NCBI RefSeq assembly: GCF_001420995.1
Contig: NZ_CP012184.1
Span: 2,030,501 to 2,094,500, forward strand
Length of the DNA: 64,000 bases
DNA from: Pseudonocardia sp. EC080619-01
Lineage (GTDB): Bacteria > Actinomycetota > Actinomycetes > Mycobacteriales > Pseudonocardiaceae
Direction: 5' to 3'
Positions within the stretch are counted from its first letter, which is position 1. Every line of letters starts with the position of its first letter. Position numbers and translations under genes: made by a program. Under the pieces are notes generated by a model. That model had not been told where the DNA came from. It did no database searches and saw only the letters and a list, made by a program, of their open reading frames with translations. Of this stretch, positions 44,101-57,176 are shown one piece after another.

Positions 44101-45323
44101 GTGCCCGGCTCTCCCGGCGGCAGGCGTTCGGGCTGGCCGGTGCCGGCGTGGCACTGGCCGGCGCGGGTGCCGCAGCGTACGGCCTGACCGGCGCGGGTGC
44201 CCCCGGCGCGCGGACGGTCGGGTTCCGCGGCGGCCGGCAGGCCGGGATCGTCACCCCGGCCCAGGACCGGCTGCACTTCGTGGCGCTCGACCTGACCAGC
44301 ACGGACCGGGACACCGTCCGGGACCTCCTGCGGCGGTGGACGACGGCCGCGGAACGGATGACGGCCGGGCTGGAGACCACCGACGGCGGCGCCGTCCCGG
44401 CCAACCGCTACGTCGCCCCCGCCGACACGGGGGAGGCGCTCGGGCTGGCGGCGGCCTCGCTGACGCTGACCTTCGGCGTCGGGCCGTCGCTGTTCACCAA
44501 GCTCGGGATCCCGGACCGGCGCCCGGCCCCGCTCGCCGAGCTGCCCCGGTTCCAGGGCGACCAGCTCGACCCGGCCCGGTCGGGTGGGGACCTGTGCATC
44601 CAGGCCTGCGCCGACGACCCGCAGGTCGCCGTGCACGCGATCCGGAACCTCGTACGCGACGGCTTCGGCGTCACCGAGGTCCGCTGGTCACAGCTGGGGT
44701 TCGGGCGGACGTCCTCGACGTCGACGGGGCAGGCCACCCCGCGCAACCTGTTCGGGTTCAAGGACGGCACCAACAACCTCAAGGCCGAGGAGCCCGACCT
44801 GCTCGACGAGCACGTCTGGATCGGCGACGAGGGCCCGGCCTGGCTCCGCGGCGGTTCCTACCTCGTGGCGCGCCGGATCCGGATGCACATCGAGACCTGG
44901 GACCGGACCAACCTCGACGAGCAGCAGCAGATCATCGGCCGGGACAAGGGAGAGGGTGCCCCGCTGACCGGGACGGCCGAGTTCGACCTCGCCGACCTGG
45001 CCGCGACGGGCCCGGAGGGCCCGGTCATCCCCGACGACAGCCACATCCGGCTGGCCTCCGCGCAGGAGAACGGCGGGGTGCGGATGCTGCGCCGCGGCTA
45101 CAACTTCGTCGACGGCTCGGACGGCCGCGGCCACCTCGACGCGGGCCTGTTCTTCGTCGCGTTCGTGCGCGACCCGCAGCGCCAGTTCGTCCCCGTGCAG
45201 CGCAGGCTCGCCCGCTCCGACACGCTCAGCGAGTACCTGGAGCACACCGGGTCGGCCGTGTTCGCCGTCCCGCCCGGCCTGCAGGACGGCGACGACTACT
45301 GGGGCCGTTCACTGCTGGCGTGA
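44097..45323 (+). CDS. efeB: Tat-exported DyP-type heme peroxidase EfeB
   Basis: A 408-residue dye-decolourising peroxidase. A twin-arginine signal (SRRQAFGLAGAG) precedes the heme domain; the DyP motif GXXDG is FGFKDGTNN, with distal Asp and Arg regions intact (ARRIRMHIETWDRTNLDEQQQIIGR), and the C-terminus AGLFFVAFVRDPQRQFVPVQ is typical. It oxidises ferrous iron or heme for uptake with EfeO/EfeU. Translationally coupled to efeO. Confidence 0.93.
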   Translation: MSARLSRRQAFGLAGAGVALAGAGAAAYGLTGAGAPGARTVGFRGGRQAGIVTPAQDRLHFVALDLTSTDRDTVRDLLRRWTTAAERMTAGLETTDGGAVPANRYVAPADTGEALGLAAASLTLTFGVGPSLFTKLGIPDRRPAPLAELPRFQGDQLDPARSGGDLCIQACADDPQVAVHAIRNLVRDGFGVTEVRWSQLGFGRTSSTSTGQATPRNLFGFKDGTNNLKAEEPDLLDEHVWIGDEGPAWLRGGSYLVARRIRMHIETWDRTNLDEQQQIIGRDKGEGAPLTGTAEFDLADLAATGPEGPVIPDDSHIRLASAQENGGVRMLRRGYNFVDGSDGRGHLDAGLFFVAFVRDPQRQFVPVQRRLARSDTLSEYLEHTGSAVFAVPPGLQDGDDYWGRSLLA

Positions 45324-45336
45324 TCCCGCCGAGGGC

Positions 45337-46077
45337 TCAGGACCGGGCGGTGCGGCGGCCGTAGTCGGCGGCGGCGGACCAGACGTCGCGGGCGTAGCTG
45401 CCGGACGCGTTGTAGGCGAGCACGCCGTCCCACCAGTCGTCGCCGTCGCCGGCGTCGCGGCCGCCCGCGCAGAGCAGCCCGGCCGCGGCGAGCGCCGCGT
45501 CGTCCACCTGCTGCGGGTCGGCGACACCGTCGCCGTCACCGTCGGCGCCGTACCGCCCCCAGGTCTCGGGCAGGAACTGCATCGGGCCGACCGCGCGGTC
45601 CAGGACCGGGTCGCCGTCGAGCCGCCCGCCGTCGGTGTCGGCGATCCGGCGGGTGCCGTCCGTCCCGTCCAGCGCGATCCCGACGATCGGCGGGTCGGCC
45701 CGGCCGTCCGGTCCGGTCGTGGCACCTCCGATCCGCGCGTGCCGGGACTCGACGCGGCCGATCCCGGCCAGTGTCGACCAGCTCAGCCGGCACTCCGGGG
45801 CCCGCTCGCGCTGGCGGAGCTCGGCGGTGGCGTAGGCCTGCAGGGTGCGCTGCGGGATCCGGGTGTCCCCGGCGGCGTCCCGGGACCACGCGACGACGTC
45901 GGTGCCCGCCCCGAGTGGGGCGACGGCGGGTGGCGGGGCGTCCCGGTCGACCGGGTCCGAGGGGGACGTCCTGGAACCGGGGCCGGCGACGAGGGTGGCG
46001 AGCACCACCAGCACCAGCACCCCGGCGAACAGGACACCGAGCATCGAGAGGACGACGCGGACAGCCACTCCGTCCAC
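45337..46077 (-). CDS. lpqU: Lytic transglycosylase-like protein (LpqU family)
   Basis: A 246-residue membrane-anchored or secreted muralytic protein. Residues about 8-32 are a hydrophobic anchor (VLSMLGVLFAGVLVLVVLATLV). The catalytic-type glutamate is in LAGIGRVESRHARIGG; AVGPMQFLPETWGRYGADGDGDG and AAGLLCAGG complete an SLT/MltB-like fold. No lipobox cysteine is visible, unlike the mycobacterial LpqU name implies. GTG 46077 (alternative GTG 46068). Order lpqU-eno matches Rv1022-Rv1023, here with efeUOB inserted between. Confidence 0.85.
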   Translation of the reverse strand: MDGVAVRVVLSMLGVLFAGVLVLVVLATLVAGPGSRTSPSDPVDRDAPPPAVAPLGAGTDVVAWSRDAAGDTRIPQRTLQAYATAELRQRERAPECRLSWSTLAGIGRVESRHARIGGATTGPDGRADPPIVGIALDGTDGTRRIADTDGGRLDGDPVLDRAVGPMQFLPETWGRYGADGDGDGVADPQQVDDAALAAAGLLCAGGRDAGDGDDWWDGVLAYNASGSYARDVWSAAADYGRRTARS

Positions 46078-46105
46078 CGTACCGACGCGGCCGGGAACGG
46101 TGCTG

Positions 46106-47044
46106 CTACGGGGTGTCCCAGAAGGCCCGCCAGTCCTCGGCGGTCAACGCGTGCGGGTCCTTCCCGGCGGCCGCGGCGGCCTTCTCGGCGGCGCGGACCC
46201 GGGCGTCGAACGCCCGGGCGGCGGTGCGCAGCGCAGCCTCGGGATCGCCGCCGCCGAGCTGCGCGGCGGCGGCCACCCGGAACAGGTGCTCGCCGGTCTC
46301 CTCGCCGCCCGGCAGCAGGTCGGCGGGCAGGCCGGCCTTCGCCGTGCGGGACGCCAGCTTCGCGGCGAGCGCGACGGCGGGCTGAGCGGCCGCGACACCG
46401 TCCAGGCTGGACTCGCGCTGCTTCTCGGCGCGCTTCAGCTCGTCCCACCGGCGGTCCTGGTCCGCGGCGGTGCGGACCTCCTCCCCGGCGTCGTCACCGG
46501 CCGGGAACACGTGCGGGTGCCGGCCGACGAGCTTGTCGACCAGGCCCGTGGCGACCTCGTCGATCCCGAACGGCGCGTCCGCGTGCTCGGCAGCGACGCG
46601 GGCGTGGAACAGCACCTGCAGCAGCACGTCACCGAGCTCCTCGCGCAGCTCGGTGCGGTCGCCGTCCTCGATCGACTGGTAGAGCTCGTAGCACTCCTCC
46701 ACGAGGTAGCGCAGCAGCGACTCGTGGGTCTGCTCGGCGTCCCACGGGCAGCCGCCGGGCGAGCGGAGCCGGTCCATCACCGCGACCGCGTCGAGCACGC
46801 CGTGCCCGGCGGGCGGCGGCACCGCTCCGGTGGCCGTCGCGGCGGGGTGGCCCGCGGGGACGAGCAGGACGGTGCCGTCGGGCAGGCCGCCGGGATCGGT
46901 GCCGTCCCAGTCCTGCGCGCCGGCGGCGGCGCCGGCGTCGAGGCCCGGGACCGCGAGCACGCGGTCCGCGGCCCGGAGGGCGGGCAGCGCGGCCGCCGGG
47001 AGCGCGGCGCCCCGCCGGGGGCAGGTGACGACGACCGCGGTCAC
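46106..47044 (-). CDS. mazG: MazG nucleoside triphosphate pyrophosphohydrolase
   Basis: A 312-residue NTP pyrophosphatase cleaning the nucleotide pool. The MazG core is LRSPGGCPWDAEQTHESLLRYLVEECYELYQSIE, with EELGDVLLQVLFHARVAAE holding the second acidic pair; KLVGRHPHVF and RWDELKRAEK follow. The N-terminal 85 residues form a degenerate extra domain as in Rv1021. GTG 47044 overlaps the upstream lipoprotein gene's stop by 4 bp. Confidence 0.92.
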   Translation of the reverse strand: MTAVVVTCPRRGAALPAAALPALRAADRVLAVPGLDAGAAAGAQDWDGTDPGGLPDGTVLLVPAGHPAATATGAVPPPAGHGVLDAVAVMDRLRSPGGCPWDAEQTHESLLRYLVEECYELYQSIEDGDRTELREELGDVLLQVLFHARVAAEHADAPFGIDEVATGLVDKLVGRHPHVFPAGDDAGEEVRTAADQDRRWDELKRAEKQRESSLDGVAAAQPAVALAAKLASRTAKAGLPADLLPGGEETGEHLFRVAAAAQLGGGDPEAALRTAARAFDARVRAAEKAAAAAGKDPHALTAEDWRAFWDTP

Positions 47045-47961
47045 GGCGTGGCCGCCGGGGCCGGCGTGGCGCCCGCGACCGGGAGGACGAGGGAGGCGTC
47101 CGCCGCCGTCGGCGCCGCGACCATCCGGACCGGGTCCCAGACGCCGTAGCGCGGGTTGAGCTCCACCCCCGCGTCCAGGGCGGTCGGGGTGAGCAGCCGG
47201 ACACCGGCCTCGGCCAGGGTCTGCTGGTCGAGGCCCGCGGTGGCGCTCGCCCCCGGCACCGGCTCACCGAGACGGCGGTCGGTCACCCGGACCACGACCC
47301 AGCCCTGGCCGGTGCCGAGCGGGAACGCGGCGACCTGCCCGGCCGGCAGCCCGATCAACGGGGTCAGCGCGGCCTGGGGGGTCTCGGCCGGGCGGATCGC
47401 GAGGTCACGCTGCGCCGTACCGGCTCCGGCGAGTGCGCTGTCGGCACGGGCACCGCCCGCGGCGATCTCGCGGGCGAGCTGCTCGGCCTCCTCGCGGGTC
47501 TGCGCGACGGCGATGTCGGCGGTGACCGACAGCCGGTCGAGCTCCGAGCGGGCCAGCCCGGCGAGCTGGAGGTCGTCGCGGGCGGAGGCCTGCGGCCCGC
47601 CGACCGACAGCGACCCGGCGACGACGGCCTGCTCGCCGCCCGCACGGTCGATCTGCTCCTGGACCTGCTGCTCGGTGACCGAACCGGTCTGCTCGGCGGG
47701 CAGCCGGTCGAGCAGGTCCCGGATGACCAGCTGGGACACGACCGCACGGCCGATGTCGGCCTGGGAACCGCCCTGCGACGTCAGCCCCTCGACGAGACCG
47801 GGCCGGGTGAGCACCGAGCTGATCGCGGCCTGGGCGTCGTCGAGCGGGATCGACGTCTCCCCGACGACGGCCGCCGAGTCGACCCGGTTCGGCCCGGTTC
47901 CGCACCCGGCCAGGAGCGCCCCGGCGACCACCAGGGCGGCGATGATCCTGCGTGTCCGCAC
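47041..47961 (-). CDS. SurA N-terminal/parvulin-like lipoprotein
   Basis: A 306-residue exported lipoprotein with lipobox LAGC (Cys20). The mature part resembles the chaperone domain of SurA/PrsA: SIPLDDAQAAISSVL, AVVSQLVIRDLLDRLPAEQTGSVTEQQVQEQID, and a C-terminal PPIase-like stretch (LPAGQVAAFPLGTGQGWVVVRV). Peptidyl-prolyl isomerase activity is not certain. GTG 47961 with GGAG close upstream. It overlaps mazG by 4 bp, so they share an operon. Confidence 0.8.
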   Translation of the reverse strand: MRTRRIIAALVVAGALLAGCGTGPNRVDSAAVVGETSIPLDDAQAAISSVLTRPGLVEGLTSQGGSQADIGRAVVSQLVIRDLLDRLPAEQTGSVTEQQVQEQIDRAGGEQAVVAGSLSVGGPQASARDDLQLAGLARSELDRLSVTADIAVAQTREEAEQLAREIAAGGARADSALAGAGTAQRDLAIRPAETPQAALTPLIGLPAGQVAAFPLGTGQGWVVVRVTDRRLGEPVPGASATAGLDQQTLAEAGVRLLTPTALDAGVELNPRYGVWDPVRMVAAPTAADASLVLPVAGATPAPAATP

Positions 47962-48056
47962 GGGCTCCACCTTCTCACGGGGTGTGGCGCCGATCTCCCT
48001 CGCCCGCCCCGTCGCGGTGCAACGGCACGGGCGAGGCGTCCGGCGGCCGGATCCGG

Positions 48057-51000
48057 TCAGCTCCCCGGGCGGCCCGGGAGCGCCGGGCGCGCCATCGAGG
48101 GCCGGGTCGCGACGTCCGGCGGCCGGGCGGGCGGGTGCTCGTCGAGCCGTTGCAGCGCCAGCTCGATCGCCCGGTCGAGCTGCGGGTCCCGCCCGGCGGC
48201 CCGGTCCTGCGGGGTCACGACGACCTCGATGTCCGGATCGACGCCGTGGTTCTCCATCCCCCAGCCCGTGTCGTCGAACCAGGTGGCGTAGCGGGGCTGG
48301 GTGATGCGGGTGCCGTCGACGAGCCCGTACCGCCCGTCGATGCCGATCACCCCGCCCCAGGTGCGGACGCCCACGACCGGCCCGATCCCGAGCCGCTTGA
48401 TCGCGGCGGTGACGATGTCGCCGTCGGAGCCGGAGCGCTCGTCGGCGAGTGCCACGACCGGTCCGCGCGGCGCCTGCTCCGGATAGGTCGACGGCGCCCG
48501 GTGCCGCGGCAGGTCCCAGCCGATCACGGTGCGGGCCAGCTTCTCCACGACGAGCTGCGAGGTGTGCCCGCCGCGGTTGCCCCGCACGTCGAGCACCAGG
48601 CCGTCGCGGGCGGTCTCCCGGGCGAGGTCGCGGTGCAGCTGCGCCCAGCCGTACCCCATCATGTCCGGCACGTGCAGGTAGCCGAGCCGGCCACCGGAGC
48701 GCTCGTCGACCTCGGCCCGCAGCCGGGCCACCCGGTCCTGGTAGCGCAGCTCGGCGTCGGAGCGCAGCGGACGGACCGCCACCCGGCGCACGGTGCCCGC
48801 GTCGTCGCGGCCGGGGCCGGACCGGACGGTGAGCTCGACCGTGCGGCCCGCGGCGGACACCAGCAGCGGCGCCGGACCCCAGTGCGGGTCGACAGGGGCG
48901 CCACCCACCTCCAGCAGCACGTCCCCGGCCCGGACGTCGACGCCCGGTGCCGACAGCGGGCTGCGGGCCGCCGGCGCGGACGTCTCCGGCGGCAGCACCC
49001 GGGTGATCCGCCAGCCGTCGCCGGCGGGTTCGAGATCGGCGCCGAGCAGCCCGGGCCGGCCGGTCGGGTCGCCGGCGGGCCGCCCGCCGATCACGTAGGC
49101 GTGCGAGGTGCCGAGCTCGCCGTGCAGTTCCCACAGCAGGTCGACCAGGTCGTCGTGGCTGCCGAGCCGGTCCACGAGCGGCCGGTAGCGCGCGACCTCG
49201 GCGGCCCAGTCGACCCCGGCCATGTCCTCGACCCAGAAGTGGTCGCGCATCAGCCGGGCGGTCTCGTCGAACATCTGCCGCCACTCCGCCGACGGGTCCA
49301 CCGTGACGACGAGCCGGGAGGTGTCGATCTCGAACTCGTCGCCGGCGCCGTCGTCGGGGGCCGACGAGCCGCTGCGGTCGGCGCGCAGCAGCCGGACCTT
49401 GCCGCGGTCCCGCACGACGATCCGCTTCCCGTCGCCGCTGACGGCGAACCCGGACGCCGGGTCGGCGATCACGGTGACCGAGCGCCGGGCGAGGTCGTAG
49501 CGCTCCAGGACGGCGCGCTCCCGCTCGTCGTCGGGGTCCGGGAGGCTGTCGCCGAGGACACCACCGCCGGGGAGCCGGAGCCAGACCAGACCGCCGGAGA
49601 TCGCGGTGAGGCCGTGGTAGCGGGCCGCCTCGACGGGGATCCCGACGACGCGGTCGGCGAGCCCGGCGATGTCGACGACGACCTCCGGCGGGCCGTCGTC
49701 GCCGCGCCTGCGCCCCGCGCCCGCCGTCGCCGGGGCCGCCGCCGCGGGTGCCGCCGTCGCGGTCGCGTCGGTGGCCGCGGCGCGGTCGGTGCCGCCGTCG
49801 TCCTCGTCGCCGCCCGCCGGGTCGGGCGGGGTCGCGGGCGGGTCCTCCGGACCCTCGTCGCCCGGGTCGACCGGCCTGCCGTCCGGGCTCTCCCCGAACG
49901 GCGACGGCGTGCGCGCGGCGAGCGGCACCAGGAACGGCTTCCAGCCGGTCCCGAAGGTCAGGTCGAAGGAGTGCTGGTCGTAGGACGGGTCGAACACCCT
50001 GCGGGACAGGAACGCCAGGTGCTTGCCGTCCGCGGTGAACGCCGGGTCGCTGTCGTGGAACCGGCCGTGGGTCACCTCGGTGTGGCCGCCGTCGTCGAGG
50101 CGGGTCAGCACCACCCGCGACAGCCCGGCCTCGGTCGGGTCGCACCACGCGAGCCACGACGAGTCCGGTGACCACACGACGTCGAACGGCTCCCCGGCCG
50201 CGCCCCGTGCGAGCTCCCGCAGCTCACCGGCGGCGCGCTCGGGCACCGCGGTGGCCCCGTCCCCGGCGGCCCCGTCGACGACCCCGTCCGGGTTCTCCGC
50301 CCCGGACGCGGGGACACCGGTGTGCAGCACCAGCAGCCGGCCGTCGTGCGTGGTCAGCGCGACCGCGCCGCCGTCCGGTGACGGCGCGAGCTCCAGCACC
50401 CGGCCGAGCCCGCCCGCCGCGTACCGCACCCGCTCCGGGGCACCGGGTGCGTGCGGGTCCAGCGGGGCGACGCAGACCGCGTCCTCGCCCTCGGCGTCGT
50501 CCACCCACACCGCGCGGTCGTCGCCCAGCGGGTGCGCCAGCCGGGCCCGGACCCCGGGCTCGGCCAGCAGTGCCCGGGCCGGGCCGTCGCGGTGGGTCAG
50601 CCGGTGCACGGTCCCGCGCACCCCGACGACGCCGGCCCGGCCGCTCCGGTCCGGCCGCACCGGCCCCAGGTCGCCGGGGATCGACGCGCGGAACGGGTCA
50701 CGGGCCGAGCGCGGGCCGCCGAGCCGGATGTCGATCCGGCGCGGCCGTGATCCGGCGTCCAGCCCGTCGAGCAGGAAGATCTCCCCGGCGCACTCGTAGA
50801 CGACCCGGCGGCCGTCGGTCGAGGCGTGCCGGGCGTAGAAGTCGGGGACCGCTCCCCCGGCGCCGTGGTCGGTGTGCCGGCGCAGGCCGGAGCCGGGGTC
50901 GGCGAGCGGGACCGAGTAGACGTTGCCCCAGCCCTCGTGGTCGGACACGAACGCCAGCCGCGCGCCGCCCGGGGTGTCGACGACCATCGGGGACTCCAGC

Positions 51001-51563
51001 TGCCCGTCCAGCCCGGCCAGCACCCGCACGAAGTCGCCGGTGCCACCGGCGTCGAGCCACAGCCTGCCGGCCCGGCCGCCGCGGTAGCGCTTCCAGTGCG
51101 CGGCGTCCCGGCCGCCCTCGACCTGCGTGAGCACCGCGGGACCGCCGGGCTGGAACGCGACCGCGGTGAGCGACCCGTACGGCAGCAGCCGCGGCGTGCC
51201 ACCGGTCGCGGGCACGGCGTACGCCCGGCACCGGGCGGTCGCCTCGTCGTGCGCGGACAGGGCCACGACCCCGCCCTCCGGGGTCCAGCCCGCGGCCCGG
51301 GTGGACGCGTCGCCCCACCAGGTCAGCCGGGTGACGCCGCCGCCGTCGAGCGCGGTCCGGTAGACCTCCCACATGCCGTCGCGCCGGGAGGTCCAGGCCA
51401 CCGCCGCACCGTCCGGCGAGATCCGCGGCGCCGTGACCGGGACCTCGTCGGCGGTCAGCCGGTAGGCCCGCCCGCCCGCGACCGGGGCGGTCCACACGTC
51501 GTCCTCCGCGACGAGGACGAGCGTGTCGTCGTGCAGGTGTGGATGGCGCAGGAAGGCGGGCAT
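48057..51563 (-). CDS. Tricorn protease homolog
   Basis: A 1168-residue cytosolic peptidase. Residues about 1-690 are two beta-propeller regions with WD-like strands (ISPDGAAVAWTSRRDG, FTADGKHLAFLSRR), interrupted by an Asp/Pro/Ala-rich linker (about 575-620). Then come a core domain, a PDZ domain (PGVDVRAGDVLLEVGGAPVD) and the C-terminal tail-type serine protease fold. The tricorn catalytic set is present: Ser-His in GTSHAYV, Ser-Asp in SGSDGDIV and Glu in GMENHG. It would cut short peptides, possibly downstream of the proteasome. Start ATG 51563. Confidence 0.92.
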   Translation of the reverse strand: MPAFLRHPHLHDDTLVLVAEDDVWTAPVAGGRAYRLTADEVPVTAPRISPDGAAVAWTSRRDGMWEVYRTALDGGGVTRLTWWGDASTRAAGWTPEGGVVALSAHDEATARCRAYAVPATGGTPRLLPYGSLTAVAFQPGGPAVLTQVEGGRDAAHWKRYRGGRAGRLWLDAGGTGDFVRVLAGLDGQLESPMVVDTPGGARLAFVSDHEGWGNVYSVPLADPGSGLRRHTDHGAGGAVPDFYARHASTDGRRVVYECAGEIFLLDGLDAGSRPRRIDIRLGGPRSARDPFRASIPGDLGPVRPDRSGRAGVVGVRGTVHRLTHRDGPARALLAEPGVRARLAHPLGDDRAVWVDDAEGEDAVCVAPLDPHAPGAPERVRYAAGGLGRVLELAPSPDGGAVALTTHDGRLLVLHTGVPASGAENPDGVVDGAAGDGATAVPERAAGELRELARGAAGEPFDVVWSPDSSWLAWCDPTEAGLSRVVLTRLDDGGHTEVTHGRFHDSDPAFTADGKHLAFLSRRVFDPSYDQHSFDLTFGTGWKPFLVPLAARTPSPFGESPDGRPVDPGDEGPEDPPATPPDPAGGDEDDGGTDRAAATDATATAAPAAAAPATAGAGRRRGDDGPPEVVVDIAGLADRVVGIPVEAARYHGLTAISGGLVWLRLPGGGVLGDSLPDPDDERERAVLERYDLARRSVTVIADPASGFAVSGDGKRIVVRDRGKVRLLRADRSGSSAPDDGAGDEFEIDTSRLVVTVDPSAEWRQMFDETARLMRDHFWVEDMAGVDWAAEVARYRPLVDRLGSHDDLVDLLWELHGELGTSHAYVIGGRPAGDPTGRPGLLGADLEPAGDGWRITRVLPPETSAPAARSPLSAPGVDVRAGDVLLEVGGAPVDPHWGPAPLLVSAAGRTVELTVRSGPGRDDAGTVRRVAVRPLRSDAELRYQDRVARLRAEVDERSGGRLGYLHVPDMMGYGWAQLHRDLARETARDGLVLDVRGNRGGHTSQLVVEKLARTVIGWDLPRHRAPSTYPEQAPRGPVVALADERSGSDGDIVTAAIKRLGIGPVVGVRTWGGVIGIDGRYGLVDGTRITQPRYATWFDDTGWGMENHGVDPDIEVVVTPQDRAAGRDPQLDRAIELALQRLDEHPPARPPDVATRPSMARPALPGRPGS

Positions 51564-51610
51564 GCGGCCACGCTAGCCCGCGCCACCGACAGCCCCGGCC
51601 GGTGCGGGGA

Positions 51611-55246
<3,636 letters not shown>

Positions 55247-55548
55247 GGCGGCGCTGGCTCCTCGGGGTGGGGCTGGTGGTGCGCGGGACGCGGGACAGAC
55301 CCCTGCCCGGGACGCGGGCCTCACGGTGGGCCCGGGCCTGGGTGCCGGAGGACGACGATACGCCTGGCCCCGTGACCGCGGGCGGGGCCGGGTGGTGACG
55401 GCTGCCGCACCGCGAACGGGACGATTCCGACACCCCGTCGCAGAACCCGACTACTACGCTCCTTCGTAGAAGACCACCCGATCGTGTGCGCTAACGTCCG
55501 CCCTCGTCAGCCGGGGTGTACCCGGACTCCCGCACGGAGGAGCACGCG
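55247..55548. other. Divergent promoter region between mfd and the 2-oxoglutarate oxygenase gene
   Basis: About 300 bp without a gene. The AT-richer part 55440-55500 holds an imperfect inverted repeat CTACGCTCCTTCGTAG (about 55453-55468), a possible operator close to the oxygenase promoter. Confidence 0.45.
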
Positions 55549-56430
55549 TTGATCACGGTCTACCTGAACCGCCGGATCGGCGACGACGAGCGCCGCGAGT
55601 CCCTGTTCCAGGGCAACTTCTTCCTCTACTCCGGCATCGGCGGTGCGAACGCCCTGGCCGACCACGCCAAGGACCTGATCGCCCGTGCCTTCGGCGAGCT
55701 GGACCCCGAGCGTGCGCAGTACGAGATGGACGTCGACGAGTTCATCCGCCGGGTCGAGCCGCTCAAGGGCGAGTTCACCAACGGGCAGCGCACCAAGGAG
55801 CTGTGCCAGCAGTTCGCGATCGACCTCGGTGTCGACCCGGAACGCACCTACTTCGACATCCCCCGGCTGCGCGTGATCCCCGCCGACCAGTTCCTGACCG
55901 CGGGCGTCTCCTACAACTACAAGGCCCACCGCGACATGTGGTACGGCCACCCCCAGCAGCTCGTGAACTACTGGACGCCGGTCTTCGACGTCGTCGGCGA
56001 GAACGTCATGAGCATGTACACCGACTACTTCGACAAGCCGGTGAAGAACGGCTCGAACCAGTACGACTACGACGAGTGGGTCGCGAAGCACCGCACCGCC
56101 GCCGCGGACAACAAGACCGCCGACACCCGCCCGCACCCGCTCCCGCTGGAGGACTTCGACTCCCGCGGCGAGATCCGGATCGCGGGCCAGTCCGGCGACG
56201 TCTTCATGTTCTCGTCGAACCACCTGCACGCGTCGGCACCGAACACCTCCGACGTCACGCGGTTCTCCTACGACCTGCGCACCATCAACCTGGACGACGT
56301 CCGGGCCGGCCGCGGGCCGAAGAACGTCGACTCGGGTGCGACCGGCACGACCCTCGGCGACTTCCTGCGGGTCTCCGACCTCGCCCCGCTCAAGGCGGAC
56401 GAGTTCGAGTCCGCGCTCGCGGACGCCTGA
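55549..56430 (+). CDS. 2-Oxoglutarate/Fe(II)-dependent oxygenase-like protein
   Basis: A 293-residue protein with the facial triad of this superfamily: [14 protein letters not shown] gives His127-x-Asp129, and [20 protein letters not shown] gives the distal His (225 or 227) and Arg238 for 2-oxoglutarate. The rest matches no family I can name; phytanoyl-CoA dioxygenase-like enzymes are the nearest in style. TTG 55549 is the start because GGAGGAG lies 6 nt upstream. Codon use is strongly biased to optimal codons (AAC, AAG, GAC), suggesting high expression. It has its own terminator, so it is separate from nitrile hydratase. Confidence 0.7.
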   Translation: MITVYLNRRIGDDERRESLFQGNFFLYSGIGGANALADHAKDLIARAFGELDPERAQYEMDVDEFIRRVEPLKGEFTNGQRTKELCQQFAIDLGVDPERTYFDIPRLRVIPADQFLTAGVSYNYKAHRDMWYGHPQQLVNYWTPVFDVVGENVMSMYTDYFDKPVKNGSNQYDYDEWVAKHRTAAADNKTADTRPHPLPLEDFDSRGEIRIAGQSGDVFMFSSNHLHASAPNTSDVTRFSYDLRTINLDDVRAGRGPKNVDSGATGTTLGDFLRVSDLAPLKADEFESALADA

Positions 56431-56449
56431 CGTCCTGCCTCCCGCACGC

Positions 56450-56483
56450 ACGGCCCGGCACCGCCTCCGCGGTGCCGGGCCGT
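56450..56483 (+). terminator. Terminator after the 2-oxoglutarate oxygenase gene
   Basis: A perfect 15-bp stem (56450-56464 with 56469-56483) and CTCC loop, 19 bp after the stop. No T-tract. Confidence 0.85.
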
Positions 56484-56594
56484 CGTCGTCCGGCGGCCGA
56501 CACGCCGGTGACTCGCGGGGGACACGCGGGCGACGGCCCGGTGACCTGCACACGGCACTCGACGGACGACCCCCGCATGATTAGCGTCAGGGTG

Positions 56595-57176
56595 ATGTCG
56601 GGAGAGCTGCGGCCGGTCGACGCCCGGGTACGGGCGCTCGAGTCGATCCTCGTCGAGAAGGGGTACGTCGACCCGGACGCACTCGACGAGATCATCGAGA
56701 CCTACCAGCACCGGGTCGGGCCGCGGAACGGCGCACACGTCGTCGCCCGGGCGTGGACCGACCCCGGCTTCGCCCGGAGGCTCGCGGAGGACGCGACGTC
56801 GGCCGTCGCCGAGCTCGGCTACGGCGGCCGCGGCGGCGAGCACCTCGCGGCGGTCTTCAACTCCCACGACGAGCACCACCTCGTCGTCTGCACGCTGTGC
56901 TCCTGCTATCCCTGGCCGGTCCTGGGACTGCCCCCGGTCTGGTACAAGTCCCCGGCCTACCGGTCGCGGGCGGTGCTCGACCCGCGCGGGGTGCTCGCCG
57001 ACTTCGGCACCGTCCTCGGCGACGACGTCGCGATCCGGGTGCACGACTCCACCTCGGAGCTGCGCTACCTCGTCGTCCCGCAGCGCCCGCCCGGCACCGA
57101 CGGCTGGTCCGCCGACGACCTCGCCGCGATCGTCTCCCGCGACTCCATGATCGGCACCCGCGTGGCGACGGCGTGA
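56595..57176 (+). CDS. Nitrile hydratase alpha subunit (cobalt-type motif)
   Basis: A 193-residue subunit carrying the metal site [28 protein letters not shown] with Thr in the third position is the cobalt-type form (iron-type has Ser). Other conserved blocks are [21 protein letters not shown] and [14 protein letters not shown]. With the beta subunit it hydrates nitriles to amides; thiocyanate hydrolase gamma is a distant alternative. ATG 56595 is preferred; ATG 56577 is an upstream option. It overlaps the beta gene by 4 bp. Confidence 0.92.
   Translation: MSGELRPVDARVRALESILVEKGYVDPDALDEIIETYQHRVGPRNGAHVVARAWTDPGFARRLAEDATSAVAELGYGGRGGEHLAAVFNSHDEHHLVVCTLCSCYPWPVLGLPPVWYKSPAYRSRAVLDPRGVLADFGTVLGDDVAIRVHDSTSELRYLVVPQRPPGTDGWSADDLAAIVSRDSMIGTRVATA

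Noticed and set aside
47041..50175. A 1044-codon minus-strand frame extending upstream of the SurA-like lipoprotein
   Set aside because: The lipoprotein starts at GTG 47961 with a signal peptide and lipobox; upstream codons overlap tricorn in another frame.
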